Shown piece after piece: positions 8,988 to 16,857 of a stretch of DNA of 64,000 nucleotides. The first letter of the stretch is position 1; each line of letters starts with the position of its first letter. The notes under the pieces were generated by a model. It was not told where the DNA came from. It saw only the letters and a list, made by a program, of their open reading frames with translations, and did not search any database. Location: contig JBAYTR010000011.1 in assembly GCA_041675505.1 (NCBI GenBank), forward strand, positions 88,003-152,002, in the 5' to 3' direction. The position numbers and the translations under genes were made by a program. Origin of the DNA: JAGPCK01 sp041675505 (lineage in GTDB: Bacteria; Bacteroidota; Bacteroidia; UKL13-3).

Positions 8988-10061
8988 TCAATTAGGGTCC
9001 TTAAAATCAGGATTAGAAATGAAAGAACTGTCGGTAAATGTTTTGAGAAACGCTACTAAATCAGCTTTCTCCTGAGTACTGAGATTTAGTCCTGCTTTAA
9101 TTACATCCATATTGGCGTCAAGGTTAGGGGAAGTGGTTTTTACACCGGAGTTGTAGTGCTCTACTACTTGTTCCAGAGTAGTAAACCGCGAATCGTGCAT
9201 GTAAGGAGCAGTTAAGGCAATATTACGTAGAGTAGTTACTTTAAACTTTCCGTCATCAGAAGCATTACCGGTTACTTTCCCTCTGCCTTTATCGGTAAAA
9301 GAAACATCTAACCCGTTGTTGCGAAAAGCATCGTCAGTAAGTAAAGCATCCGAATGGCAATGGTTACAATCGGCCTTTCCCATAAAAAGAGCTAAGCCAC
9401 GTTTTTCCTGTTCATTCAATGCCATAGTATCACCTTCAAAATAGTATTTATCAAATCTGGAATTAAATGAAACCAGCGTACGTTCAAACTGTGCAATGGC
9501 TTTTACTACCAGGTTACTATCAATAACCGAAGTGCCGAAAGCATTAAAAAACATGGACGGGTAAAGGGGATGATTTTGCAATCGTTGTACTACCACCGGC
9601 CATTTATTGCGCATTTCAACAGGGTTAGTTACCGGATCGTGTGCTTGTTGTTCGAGAGTGCTTCGTCTGCCGTCCCAAAATAGTTTGTTGGTCCATGCCA
9701 GGTTAACAATAACCATTGCATTACGGTCACCTAGCGCTCCGTTGGTGCCTTCACTAAAGCTGCGGGGGTCAGTAAAACTATTGCCTATTTTATGACAACT
9801 CGCACAGGATTGTGTGCTGTTATCCGACAATAGTTTTTCGTAAAATAATTTTCGGCCCAACGCCACACCTTCTTTGGTTAATGGGTTATCGGCAGGTAAA
9901 GGCATAGCACCGGCAAATGTATTTACCCATGCAGGATAGTTTACCTGAAGCGGGGTAGGGTTATAAACCGGAGTTGGGGTAGTAGTACTGTCTTTTTGTT
10001 TACAGGACAGTATCCCCAAAAGTAGGAGTGCACAAACACCCGGTAAATTTTTGCTCGTCAT
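8988..10061 (-). CDS. Di-heme cytochrome c peroxidase (MauG/CCP family) lipoprotein
   Basis: A 357-residue protein with a lipobox (GILSC, Cys20) and two c-type heme sites, CASCH (86-90) and CNHCH (232-236). The YMHDSRFTTLEQVVEHY block near 287-303 is typical of the bacterial CCP/MauG family. It is expected at the periplasmic side of a membrane, reducing hydrogen peroxide with electrons from small carriers, or acting as a MauG-like oxidant. Length is normal. It starts 2 bases after the stop of the thioredoxin-fold gene, so the two are very likely co-translated. A redox role linked to metal handling is an inference from context. Confidence 0.93.
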   Translation of the reverse strand: MTSKNLPGVCALLLLGILSCKQKDSTTTPTPVYNPTPLQVNYPAWVNTFAGAMPLPADNPLTKEGVALGRKLFYEKLLSDNSTQSCASCHKIGNSFTDPRSFSEGTNGALGDRNAMVIVNLAWTNKLFWDGRRSTLEQQAHDPVTNPVEMRNKWPVVVQRLQNHPLYPSMFFNAFGTSVIDSNLVVKAIAQFERTLVSFNSRFDKYYFEGDTMALNEQEKRGLALFMGKADCNHCHSDALLTDDAFRNNGLDVSFTDKGRGKVTGNASDDGKFKVTTLRNIALTAPYMHDSRFTTLEQVVEHYNSGVKTTSPNLDANMDVIKAGLNLSTQEKADLVAFLKTFTDSSFISNPDFKDPN

Positions 10062-10063
10062 AA

Positions 10064-10816
10064 TTAACGTATAATTAATTTTTGACGTTGTACTGAACCA
10101 TCGGAAGTTGAAACCGAAACAAAATATACACCGGCTTTCAAATCAAGATTAAGGTGATGTTTCCCACGACTTAATGAGGCGAATTTTGCCACCGTTTTAC
10201 CGCTAAGGTCGGAAATACTCATCGTGTGTGCTGCTTCGTTTAATTGAAACTCAATGTAAGTACTTGCAGGATTGGGATACACTTGAAAAACCTCAGCAGG
10301 AACAGGAGTTTCCACGGCTGTGGCTACCAAAGCACTGTTTATGGCTGCTGTGATGGTAGTATTGTCTGAAGGAGAGTAGCCCTGTTTTTTATAAAATACT
10401 TTGTGAAACGGTCCGCCCACTACCACAATAGTTGGCATACCCATGCCTCCGTAGTAACTTACATCCGATGCTCCTGTGGGGAACATGGTAGTATGAGAGA
10501 GGTTGTTAGTGCTTTTCCAGTTTTGCAACTGCGCACAGGTGTATGAATCTGTAAAACCAATGCTGTAACTTTTCACTTTACCGGGATTAGAACTGTTGAA
10601 CTGGTTGTATACAGGTTTTAATCCGTTGGCTGCTGTGATACAAGGCGCGCAATCCATCATTACATATTCCAGAATAATGACATTGCCTGCATTTAACTCA
10701 GCAAACAGGTGATGAGAATTACCATCACAATCATTTTTGGTCCAGTCTTGTGCGGTAGTTTGTGCTTTTGCAAACATTGTGGCGCATACAGCGGCTATGA
10801 AGATTATCTTTTTCAT
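10064..10816 (-). CDS. Secreted thioredoxin-fold protein with T9SS C-terminal sorting domain
   Basis: A 250-residue protein: signal peptide (MKKIIFIAAVCATMFAKAQ), a thioredoxin-like domain with redox motif CAPC (Cys56, Cys59) and the cis-proline segment GMGMPTIVVV, then a type A T9SS sorting domain from VYPNPAS to the basic end KLIIR. It should cross the outer membrane by the type IX system and be attached to the cell surface or released. Surface thiol-disulfide proteins are less usual than periplasmic ones. It is translated just ahead of the cytochrome c peroxidase. A 6-bp inverted repeat (10834-10839 with 10846-10851) lies upstream of the start. Confidence 0.88.
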   Translation of the reverse strand: MKKIIFIAAVCATMFAKAQTTAQDWTKNDCDGNSHHLFAELNAGNVIILEYVMMDCAPCITAANGLKPVYNQFNSSNPGKVKSYSIGFTDSYTCAQLQNWKSTNNLSHTTMFPTGASDVSYYGGMGMPTIVVVGGPFHKVFYKKQGYSPSDNTTITAAINSALVATAVETPVPAEVFQVYPNPASTYIEFQLNEAAHTMSISDLSGKTVAKFASLSRGKHHLNLDLKAGVYFVSVSTSDGSVQRQKLIIR

Positions 10817-10915
10817 TTGATTTTATTTTTGATGAAAGAACGGTGTCTTTCGGTTAATACTAAAAATAAGAAATGTTAAAACAATGGCAGACGGACATAA
10901 CAAAGTCCGATGAGT

Positions 10916-11305
10916 TTACAGCCTGAAGTTCTGAAGTAAGAGATAAATACTTTGAAATAAGGAGGGTGGCGCTTTGGATGAAATAAATGATTCAACAGGT
11001 ATAGTATGAGCACCGTAAAGACAAATCAGTTTATTGGCAAAAAATAATGTGGTAGAAAATACTAAGGGTGGTGTACAATTTTCTGAAGCAGTAAAATGGT
11101 CTTTAATTTTAAAATAAGCTGCTGAAGTAGAACAGCAGGATTTGTTTTTAGCGGCTTTTTTCTTACTGCATTTACAGGATTCAGCTTTACTGCCGAAAAG
11201 CCCTACAGAGGCTACCTTACTTCCGCACCAGTGCGCATTTACGTTCACTCCTGTGGAGAGCAAAGTAAACCAGCCGGTAAATAAAAGAAGTAAAATTGAT
11301 TTCAT
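10916..11305 (-). CDS. HYC_CC_PP family protein, copy 1
   Basis: A 129-residue exported protein with the family landmarks HWC (25-27), CKC (44-46), CC (57-58) and PP (113-114). It is clearly related in layout to the copy ending at 8561, but the sequences have diverged strongly and this one has a lysine-rich, cysteine-dense segment (about 39-58). It is the first gene of the cluster, with a good -7 promoter element immediately upstream. Ninety-nine bases separate it from the thioredoxin-fold gene, including a small hairpin (10892-10896 with 10905-10909). Metal binding is inferred from the Cys/His pattern. Confidence 0.8.
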   Translation of the reverse strand: MKSILLLLFTGWFTLLSTGVNVNAHWCGSKVASVGLFGSKAESCKCSKKKAAKNKSCCSTSAAYFKIKDHFTASENCTPPLVFSTTLFFANKLICLYGAHTIPVESFISSKAPPSLFQSIYLLLQNFRL

Positions 11306-11313
11306 CTGTTCTT

Positions 11314-11321
11314 CAAAGTTA
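11314..11321 (-). promoter_or_regulatory. -7 promoter element for the metal cluster
   Basis: The minus strand reads TAACTTTG, a perfect match to the Bacteroidota -7 consensus TAnnTTTG. Only 8 bases separate it from the ATG of HYC_CC_PP copy 1, so the transcript would be nearly leaderless. No clear TTTG lies 19 bases upstream. Confidence 0.5.
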
Positions 11322-11338
11322 AATCAAATTTTACTAAA

Positions 11339-11367
11339 TAAAAAAAGTCCTGCTGGGCAGGACTTTT
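11339..11367 (-). terminator. Rho-independent terminator of the FKBP gene
   Basis: An 8-bp stem (11346-11353 with 11357-11364) extended by A/T pairs has a 3-base loop and a T tract on the minus strand. It ends the FKBP transcript just before the metal cluster promoter. Confidence 0.88.
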
Positions 11368-11389
11368 CTGTCGTATAAACGTTTTAGTG

Positions 11390-11869
11390 TTATTCCTGAA
11401 CTTCGCCTAAAGCAATTTCCTGCTCCGATCCGTCACGAACACCTACTACCGTTCCCGAAAAAATAAGGCTTTGTCCGGCTAAAGGGTGGTTAAAATCCAT
11501 ATGAACGTGTTCATCATGAATTTCAGCAATTACACCATACAGTGTATTACCGTTCTGATCTTGCATAGGAATACTGTTTCCTACATGAAGAATATCATCA
11601 GGAGCACCTTCCACCATAAAAATACTGCGCGGAATGGGCACAACCTCTTCGGGATTATATTCTCCGTAAGCATCAGCTGGTTCAATGGTGAACTTGAAGG
11701 AATCTCCGGCTTTTAAACCGGCCAGGTTACTGTCAAAACCTGCAATGGTATTGCCTGCTCCGTGAACAAATGAAAAAGGACGGCTGTCATCTGCTTTGTC
11801 GGCCATGTCTCCGTTAGTCAGGTGTAGTTCGTAATGTACTGTAACTACTTTGTTGTTTTCTACAATCAT
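11390..11869 (-). CDS. SlyD-like FKBP-type peptidyl-prolyl isomerase
   Basis: A 159-residue cytoplasmic protein with the SlyD arrangement: split FKBP domain (VTVHYELHL at the N-terminus, LIFSGTVVGVRD at the end of the fold) interrupted by an insert-in-flap chaperone domain (about 70-125). FVHGAGNTIAGFDSNLAGLKAGD carries active-site aromatics. The family catalyses proline isomerisation and acts as a folding chaperone. The histidine-rich nickel-binding tail of enterobacterial SlyD is absent; only short HDEHVH and acidic segments remain. A start at ATG 11869 gives the usual length. Confidence 0.92.
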   Translation of the reverse strand: MIVENNKVVTVHYELHLTNGDMADKADDSRPFSFVHGAGNTIAGFDSNLAGLKAGDSFKFTIEPADAYGEYNPEEVVPIPRSIFMVEGAPDDILHVGNSIPMQDQNGNTLYGVIAEIHDEHVHMDFNHPLAGQSLIFSGTVVGVRDGSEQEIALGEVQE

Positions 11870-11920
11870 GAATTTAAAAATTTCGGGCGAAGGTAGTTAA
11901 ATTGATTTACAATACATTAA

Positions 11921-12388
11921 CTACACACCAAAACCCGGAGTGCTGCTGTTGTCAAAATGGGGTGCACGTGGATTACGCTCGTTGTAGTAAGCCTTAACCA
12001 TGTCTTTATTGGTAATAATTCCTTTAATGATATTGTTCTCTGCAACCGGTAAAGCCTGAAATTTTTTCTCAGCCAGAATTTCGAGGGCCTCATCTATTTC
12101 AGCACCCGGCTTCACTGTGGTAGGGTTAGCCGTCATCAGTTTATTTATATCAAAATCTGCATCGAGGTGTGCTTTATCTATACTTTCACCATGTTCCAGC
12201 TTTCTGTAAAGGTAATACAGGGCATCTTTACTGGAAATAATACCGATAATAAGGTCATTTTCTACTACCGGAAGGTGCTGAATATTGAACTGATTGAAAA
12301 AGTCCATAATCTGTGAAAACTTGCTGTTCAGATTGGCTACAATCACTTTCTCGGTCATAATTTGTTCGATACGGATGTCTTTACTCAT
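11921..12388 (-). CDS. Stand-alone CBS domain pair protein
   Basis: A 155-residue cytoplasmic protein made of two CBS domains: about 1-70 (MTEKVIVANLNSKFSQIMDF, QHLPVVENDLIIGIIS) and 80-140 (TANPTTVKPGAEIDEALEIL, QALPVAENNIIKGIITNKD). Such pairs (Bateman modules) bind adenosine nucleotides and act as energy sensors or regulatory subunits. No effector domain is attached, so its target is unknown. It is on the same strand as, and 51 bases upstream of, the FKBP gene. Confidence 0.9.
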   Translation of the reverse strand: MSKDIRIEQIMTEKVIVANLNSKFSQIMDFFNQFNIQHLPVVENDLIIGIISSKDALYYLYRKLEHGESIDKAHLDADFDINKLMTANPTTVKPGAEIDEALEILAEKKFQALPVAENNIIKGIITNKDMVKAYYNERNPRAPHFDNSSTPGFGV

Positions 12389-12454
12389 TTGTATTTTATT
12401 AGTGGTTCAAATTTGTTTCAAAATAAAAGGATTTACCATGATTTTCATCATGCA

Positions 12455-13060
12455 TTATTTCAACAGGTCAAATAAAATCTGATACGTTTGCTGAGGAAAT
12501 GGCGGCCATTCAACTGCATCTGAAAGGTTAATCTGCGTAGCAATTTTGAAAAATCCCTGTCGGTTAATTGTGTGTGAGAGTGAAGTTTCAGATATAGAAA
12601 GTGTCGGAAGAAAAAATACAGAATCAACATCTTGTTCCCATATATTTTCTCCGGTGTAAAGCAGCCAATCAGAGCTTAAAGAAGCTGAAAAAAACGGTAA
12701 GGAGTGGTTGACACGTGAAAATGTTTTACCCTGTACGGTAAAATGCAGGCTCCAGCCATGCCCCCAACGGAAAATGGTTCGACAGATAACTTCTGTATCA
12801 GTGCTGTAAAGTCGGGGACAATCCAACACAATGTAAGGGTAGCCTTTAAAGTTTTCTCCTTTACTCACTTTTAATCCGGCCCTTTGAATACCCGTTTTTA
12901 GAAACACAGAAGTTACTACTTCTTGCAGCAGTTGCTCTCCAAACTGCTCAAGTGCCACAACAATCTTGGCGGTAAGTTCCCGCTTCACATCAAAGAAATT
13001 TGTATTCGAGGCAATTTCAAGTTCAGCATTTGTTGGTATAATTTTGGTATTTTGCGCCAT
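12455..13060 (-). CDS. Conserved-looking hypothetical protein
   Basis: A 201-residue protein without signal peptide or membrane segments. I do not recognise its family. The N-terminal half is helical and acidic-basic mixed (VKRELTAKIVVALEQFGEQLLQEV), followed by beta-rich sequence with many aromatic residues. The frame is intact with normal codon use, a plain ATG and no overlap with a better frame, so it is likely a real gene. It faces the LptF/G gene across only 17 bases, meaning each gene's promoter must lie inside the other's 5' region or the transcripts overlap. Confidence 0.7.
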   Translation of the reverse strand: MAQNTKIIPTNAELEIASNTNFFDVKRELTAKIVVALEQFGEQLLQEVVTSVFLKTGIQRAGLKVSKGENFKGYPYIVLDCPRLYSTDTEVICRTIFRWGHGWSLHFTVQGKTFSRVNHSLPFFSASLSSDWLLYTGENIWEQDVDSVFFLPTLSISETSLSHTINRQGFFKIATQINLSDAVEWPPFPQQTYQILFDLLK

Positions 13061-13077
13061 ATTCCAACAAATATCGT

Positions 13078-14532
13078 TTGAAAAAGCTTCACGTTTTAGT
13101 ACTCAAGGCATTTATAGGTCCGTTTTTCGCTACTTTTTTTGTGGCCATTTTTGTTCTGCTCATGCAATTCCTGTGGAAGTATGTGGATGATTTGGTAGGC
13201 AAAGGACTTGACGGGCTGGTGATAGGAGAGCTGCTGCTCTACTCTTCAGCCAGTTTGGTGCCTATGGCTTTGCCGCTGGCCATTTTGCTTTCCTCCATCA
13301 TGACCTTTGGAAATCTGGGGGAGCATTATGAGATGGTCGCTATCAAAGCTGCCGGTGTTCCGTTAAGAAAGGTGTTTATGCCCATGTTTGTGGTAATGAT
13401 ATTCATCTGTTTGAGTGCCTTCTTTATTTCCAACATTGTTATACCTAAAGCCAACCTCAAAAGTAAATCACTGCTTTATGATGTGAGGCAACAGAAACCT
13501 TCTTTACTCATTAAAGAAGGAGTTTTTAATAATGACATTGAAGGTTACAGCATGCGCATTGGGCGTAAAGGCGAAGACAATGAGACCATATACGATGTGG
13601 TAATTTATGATAACAGGGTAACTTCATCAACCGGCCGTAGTGTGATAGTGGCAGAATGGGGCCGGATGACAATGTCGGAAGATAAACGCTACCTTTTCCT
13701 TAACCTGTTTAAAGGAAAACGTTTTGAAGAAATGCCCCAGCGCGACTTTAGAAGACGTAATTACCCGCACAATGTTTTGAAGTTCGGAGAAGAATACATC
13801 ACCATTGATTTAAGTTCTTTCAGTTTTAACCGCACCAATGAAGATCTTTTTAAAGACAGTTATCACATGCTCAATGTGGTAGAATTACAAAATGCCGCAG
13901 ACTCCGTTTACAAATCAAAAGAGAAGCTGATGGCACTCATACCTGATTATACTAAAATATATTACCGCATACACGACACCTCTTTAACTGCCTTACACCT
14001 AACTACTACACTCCCTGGCGATAACATGACCAAAGTGTTTAAGCACATTGACAGCGAACTTTTATACAGCAATGCTTTAAGTAGCGCACGTACAGTGAAA
14101 AGTATAACCGACTACGGCAGTCAGGCTCTGGTGGCCGAAAATAAAACATGGACACGTTACTGGGTAGAGTGGCACAGAAAATACACGCTCTCATTTGCCT
14201 GCATGGTATTGTTCTTTATAGGTGCGCCACTAGGCACCATTATTCGCAAAGGAGGCTTTGGTACACCCGTGGTTATCTCTGTAATTCTGTATGTGGTTTA
14301 CCACATAGTTTCAATGATGGGAGAGAAGTTTGCCCGCCAATTAATTCTAACACCCTTTATGGGCATGTGGTTTTCTACTTTTGTACTCACGCCTCTCGGT
14401 GTGTTTCTTACCTACAAGGCTTCTGTTGATTCCAATCTGTTTAACTCTGAGGAGTACATACGTTTCTTTAACAAAGTGAAAAAACTATTCATAAAAAAAT
14501 CTAAGGATGAAAGTACTGTTCATAGCCAATAA
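13078..14532 (+). CDS. LptF/LptG (YjgP/YjgQ) family permease
   Basis: A 484-residue protein with three N-terminal membrane helices, a large periplasmic beta-jellyroll region (about 130-340) and three C-terminal helices, the standard LptF/G layout. These proteins form the membrane channel of the ABC machine that extracts lipopolysaccharide and feeds it to the LptC-A-DE bridge. The start is a TTG at 13078: the residues after it (KKLHVLVLKAFIGPFFATFF) match the usual family beginning, and no in-frame ATG or GTG lies upstream. The 3' end overlaps the next gene by 26 bases. Whether it is the F or G partner is not clear. Confidence 0.9.
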   Translation: MKKLHVLVLKAFIGPFFATFFVAIFVLLMQFLWKYVDDLVGKGLDGLVIGELLLYSSASLVPMALPLAILLSSIMTFGNLGEHYEMVAIKAAGVPLRKVFMPMFVVMIFICLSAFFISNIVIPKANLKSKSLLYDVRQQKPSLLIKEGVFNNDIEGYSMRIGRKGEDNETIYDVVIYDNRVTSSTGRSVIVAEWGRMTMSEDKRYLFLNLFKGKRFEEMPQRDFRRRNYPHNVLKFGEEYITIDLSSFSFNRTNEDLFKDSYHMLNVVELQNAADSVYKSKEKLMALIPDYTKIYYRIHDTSLTALHLTTTLPGDNMTKVFKHIDSELLYSNALSSARTVKSITDYGSQALVAENKTWTRYWVEWHRKYTLSFACMVLFFIGAPLGTIIRKGGFGTPVVISVILYVVYHIVSMMGEKFARQLILTPFMGMWFSTFVLTPLGVFLTYKASVDSNLFNSEEYIRFFNKVKKLFIKKSKDESTVHSQ

Positions 14533-15700
14533 AGTTCCCTTTCCGCCTAAAGACGGAGGTAGTCTGGCTACATACAATCTAATTAAGGGCCTTGAAGCCA
14601 AAGGGGCTGAGGTTACTTTCTTCGGGTTAAATACCAATAAACATCACGTTGATGTAAAACGTGTGGCCCAAGAAAATCCGGCTATCCGATTTATTACCTA
14701 TCCTGTAAAACTTAAGGTAACACCCGTAGGAGCATTTTTCAGTTTATTGAAAGGTGATTCGTATAACATTTCCCGTTTCAAATTCAGTGAGGTAACTAAG
14801 GGACTGAGTGATTTGCTTCAGAAAGAGGAGTTCGACATCATACACCTCGAAACATTGTTTATGATGCCCTACTTTGAGACTATCAAAAAGTACAGCAAAG
14901 CCAAAGTGGTGCTTCGTACTCAAAATGTAGAACACGTTATTTGGGACCTGATGGCTGAAGAAGCCAAAGGGGTGCTGAAAAAATGGTACTTGAAGCTGCT
15001 TGCCGGAAGATTGATGGAGTATGAAATTCAACAGTTCAATAAGCCTGATATGATGTTGGCTATTTCATCAGAAGATGCTGCGCTGTTCCGCAATCTGGGG
15101 TGTATTATACCAATGGAAATACTCCCGACAGGTTTTGATTTTGATAAGCTCGAAACATACAAGAACATTATACCAGAAAGAGACTTTTTTCATGTGGGTG
15201 CCATGGATTGGAAACCAAATTCTGAGGGAATGAACTGGTTTCTCACCAAGGTTTGGAGTGCTTTTTCGGCCAAATACCCGGAACAAAAAATGCATCTGGC
15301 CGGCCGCAAAATGCCAGCACATTTTACCGATATGGGGAATGATTCACTGGTAGTGCATGGAGAAGTAGAAAGCGCATATGAATTTATGGCTCAACACGAG
15401 GTAATGGTGGTTCCTTTATTCTCAGGCAGCGGATTGCGTATTAAAATTATAGAAGCCATGGCCATGGGTAAATGTATTATTGCCACACCTTTGGCAGCAT
15501 CGGGCATTGCCATTAAAGATGACATTCACATTATGATTGCCGATGGTGTAGTTGAATTTATTCGCTGCATGGAAACCTGCAAAAACAACCCCGAAAAAGT
15601 AAAAAGAATAGCTGCAAAAGCACAAGAGTTTGCCATAGGGAACTTTGACAACAGGATATTAGCCGACAGAGTTTATAAGTACTACAACAATTTGTTATGA
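14507..15700 (+). CDS. Glycosyltransferase family 4 (GT-B fold)
   Basis: A 397-residue cytoplasmic glycosyltransferase. The N-terminus has the GT-B opening (VLFIANKVPFPPKDGGSLATYNLIKGLEAKG) and the C-terminal donor domain ends with PLFSGSGLRIKIIEAMAMGKCIIATPLAASGI, whose E-x7-E like element binds nucleotide sugar in GT4 enzymes. Related proteins build exopolysaccharide or lipopolysaccharide. It overlaps the LptF/G gene by 26 bases and the next glycosyltransferase by 4, so it belongs to a surface-polysaccharide operon. Sugar and acceptor are unknown. Confidence 0.9.
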   Translation: MKVLFIANKVPFPPKDGGSLATYNLIKGLEAKGAEVTFFGLNTNKHHVDVKRVAQENPAIRFITYPVKLKVTPVGAFFSLLKGDSYNISRFKFSEVTKGLSDLLQKEEFDIIHLETLFMMPYFETIKKYSKAKVVLRTQNVEHVIWDLMAEEAKGVLKKWYLKLLAGRLMEYEIQQFNKPDMMLAISSEDAALFRNLGCIIPMEILPTGFDFDKLETYKNIIPERDFFHVGAMDWKPNSEGMNWFLTKVWSAFSAKYPEQKMHLAGRKMPAHFTDMGNDSLVVHGEVESAYEFMAQHEVMVVPLFSGSGLRIKIIEAMAMGKCIIATPLAASGIAIKDDIHIMIADGVVEFIRCMETCKNNPEKVKRIAAKAQEFAIGNFDNRILADRVYKYYNNLL

Positions 15701-16857
15701 TACCGGAGGTGTTGTTTTGGTTGCTTATTTTTCTGGTATTTCACTCCTACGTGCTTTATCCCTTCTTGTTGCAACAGGCTGCATCAGGAAAAGAGTTACC
15801 CAAAATTGAACCGGTTAAAAATCTTCCTGAAGTATATGTGGTATTATCCGTTTACAACGGGGAAAGAGTGATAAGCAAAAACCTGTTGTCTGTTGTTGCT
15901 TCAACCTATCCGAAAGAAAAGTTATTTGCCTTAACCGGATCTGACGCTTCTGATGACTGCACCAATGAAATCATTACCACATTAGCCGCCCAACATACAC
16001 AAATCAAACCTTTTTGTTTTAACGAACGCAGGGGCAAAATAAAAGTAGTCAATGAACTGCTTTCAAAAGTTCCGGATGATGCGGTGGTGATTATGACCGA
16101 TGTATCGGCCTCTTTTCATCCGCAGTGCATTGAAGTTTTAGTACAACGTTTACTGCAAAATGATTCAACAGGCTTGGTGGGAGCAAACATTATCAAAGGC
16201 GAACACCGCAGCGATGGAATCTCCTACCAGGAAAAGGCATATTATGAAAGAGAACTTACTATAAAACATCAGGAAGGTGTTTTGTGGGGAGCGAGTATGG
16301 GAGCTTTTGGGGCCTGCTATGCCATACGCAAAAAAGACATGCAGCCTATACCTGAAAACTTTATGGTAGATGACTTTTTTATGACCATGCAGGTAATGCA
16401 AAAAGGTAAAAAATCCATTTACGATATGGATGCGCTTACTTACATGGACTTGCCCAATACTTCCGGAGTAGAGTTTAAAAGAAAAGTACGTATTTCAACG
16501 GGCAATTTTCAAAATATGCAGTTGTTTTGGAACATGCTGTTTCGTTTTAATGGTGTGGCATTTGCATTTTGGTCGCACAAAGCTATCAGGTGGATAGGGC
16601 CTTTTATATTGATTACGTTATTAGGGCTCAGTTTTTTTCTACAAGACAGGAATACCATTTATAAACTGGCCTTTTACAGTCAACTAGTGCTGGTTTGTAC
16701 GCCAATCTTTAACTATTTTTCAGAAAAGCTTCAAATCCACCTGAAATTGCTGAAATTTGCAGCTCATTTTTACCTGATGAATCTGGGTGTTTTAGTCGGT
16801 TTCATCAGGTTTTGTAAAGGAGTAAAGAACAATGTTTGGCAACCAACCCAACGGTGA
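15697..16857 (+). CDS. Membrane-associated glycosyltransferase family 2
   Basis: A 386-residue GT2 enzyme: an N-terminal membrane helix (PEVLFWLLIFLVFHSYVLYPF), a GT-A domain with VVLSVYNGERVISKNL and a D-x-x-like TDVSA element, the acceptor-side VDDFFMTMQVMQKG block, and C-terminal membrane helices (about 290-370). This is the architecture of processive or polysaccharide-assembling GT2 proteins, though the usual Q-x-x-R-W motif is not evident (RKVRISTGNFQNMQLF stands there), suggesting single-sugar transfer. The start ATG overlaps the GT4 stop as ATGA. Confidence 0.88.
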   Translation: MIPEVLFWLLIFLVFHSYVLYPFLLQQAASGKELPKIEPVKNLPEVYVVLSVYNGERVISKNLLSVVASTYPKEKLFALTGSDASDDCTNEIITTLAAQHTQIKPFCFNERRGKIKVVNELLSKVPDDAVVIMTDVSASFHPQCIEVLVQRLLQNDSTGLVGANIIKGEHRSDGISYQEKAYYERELTIKHQEGVLWGASMGAFGACYAIRKKDMQPIPENFMVDDFFMTMQVMQKGKKSIYDMDALTYMDLPNTSGVEFKRKVRISTGNFQNMQLFWNMLFRFNGVAFAFWSHKAIRWIGPFILITLLGLSFFLQDRNTIYKLAFYSQLVLVCTPIFNYFSEKLQIHLKLLKFAAHFYLMNLGVLVGFIRFCKGVKNNVWQPTQR

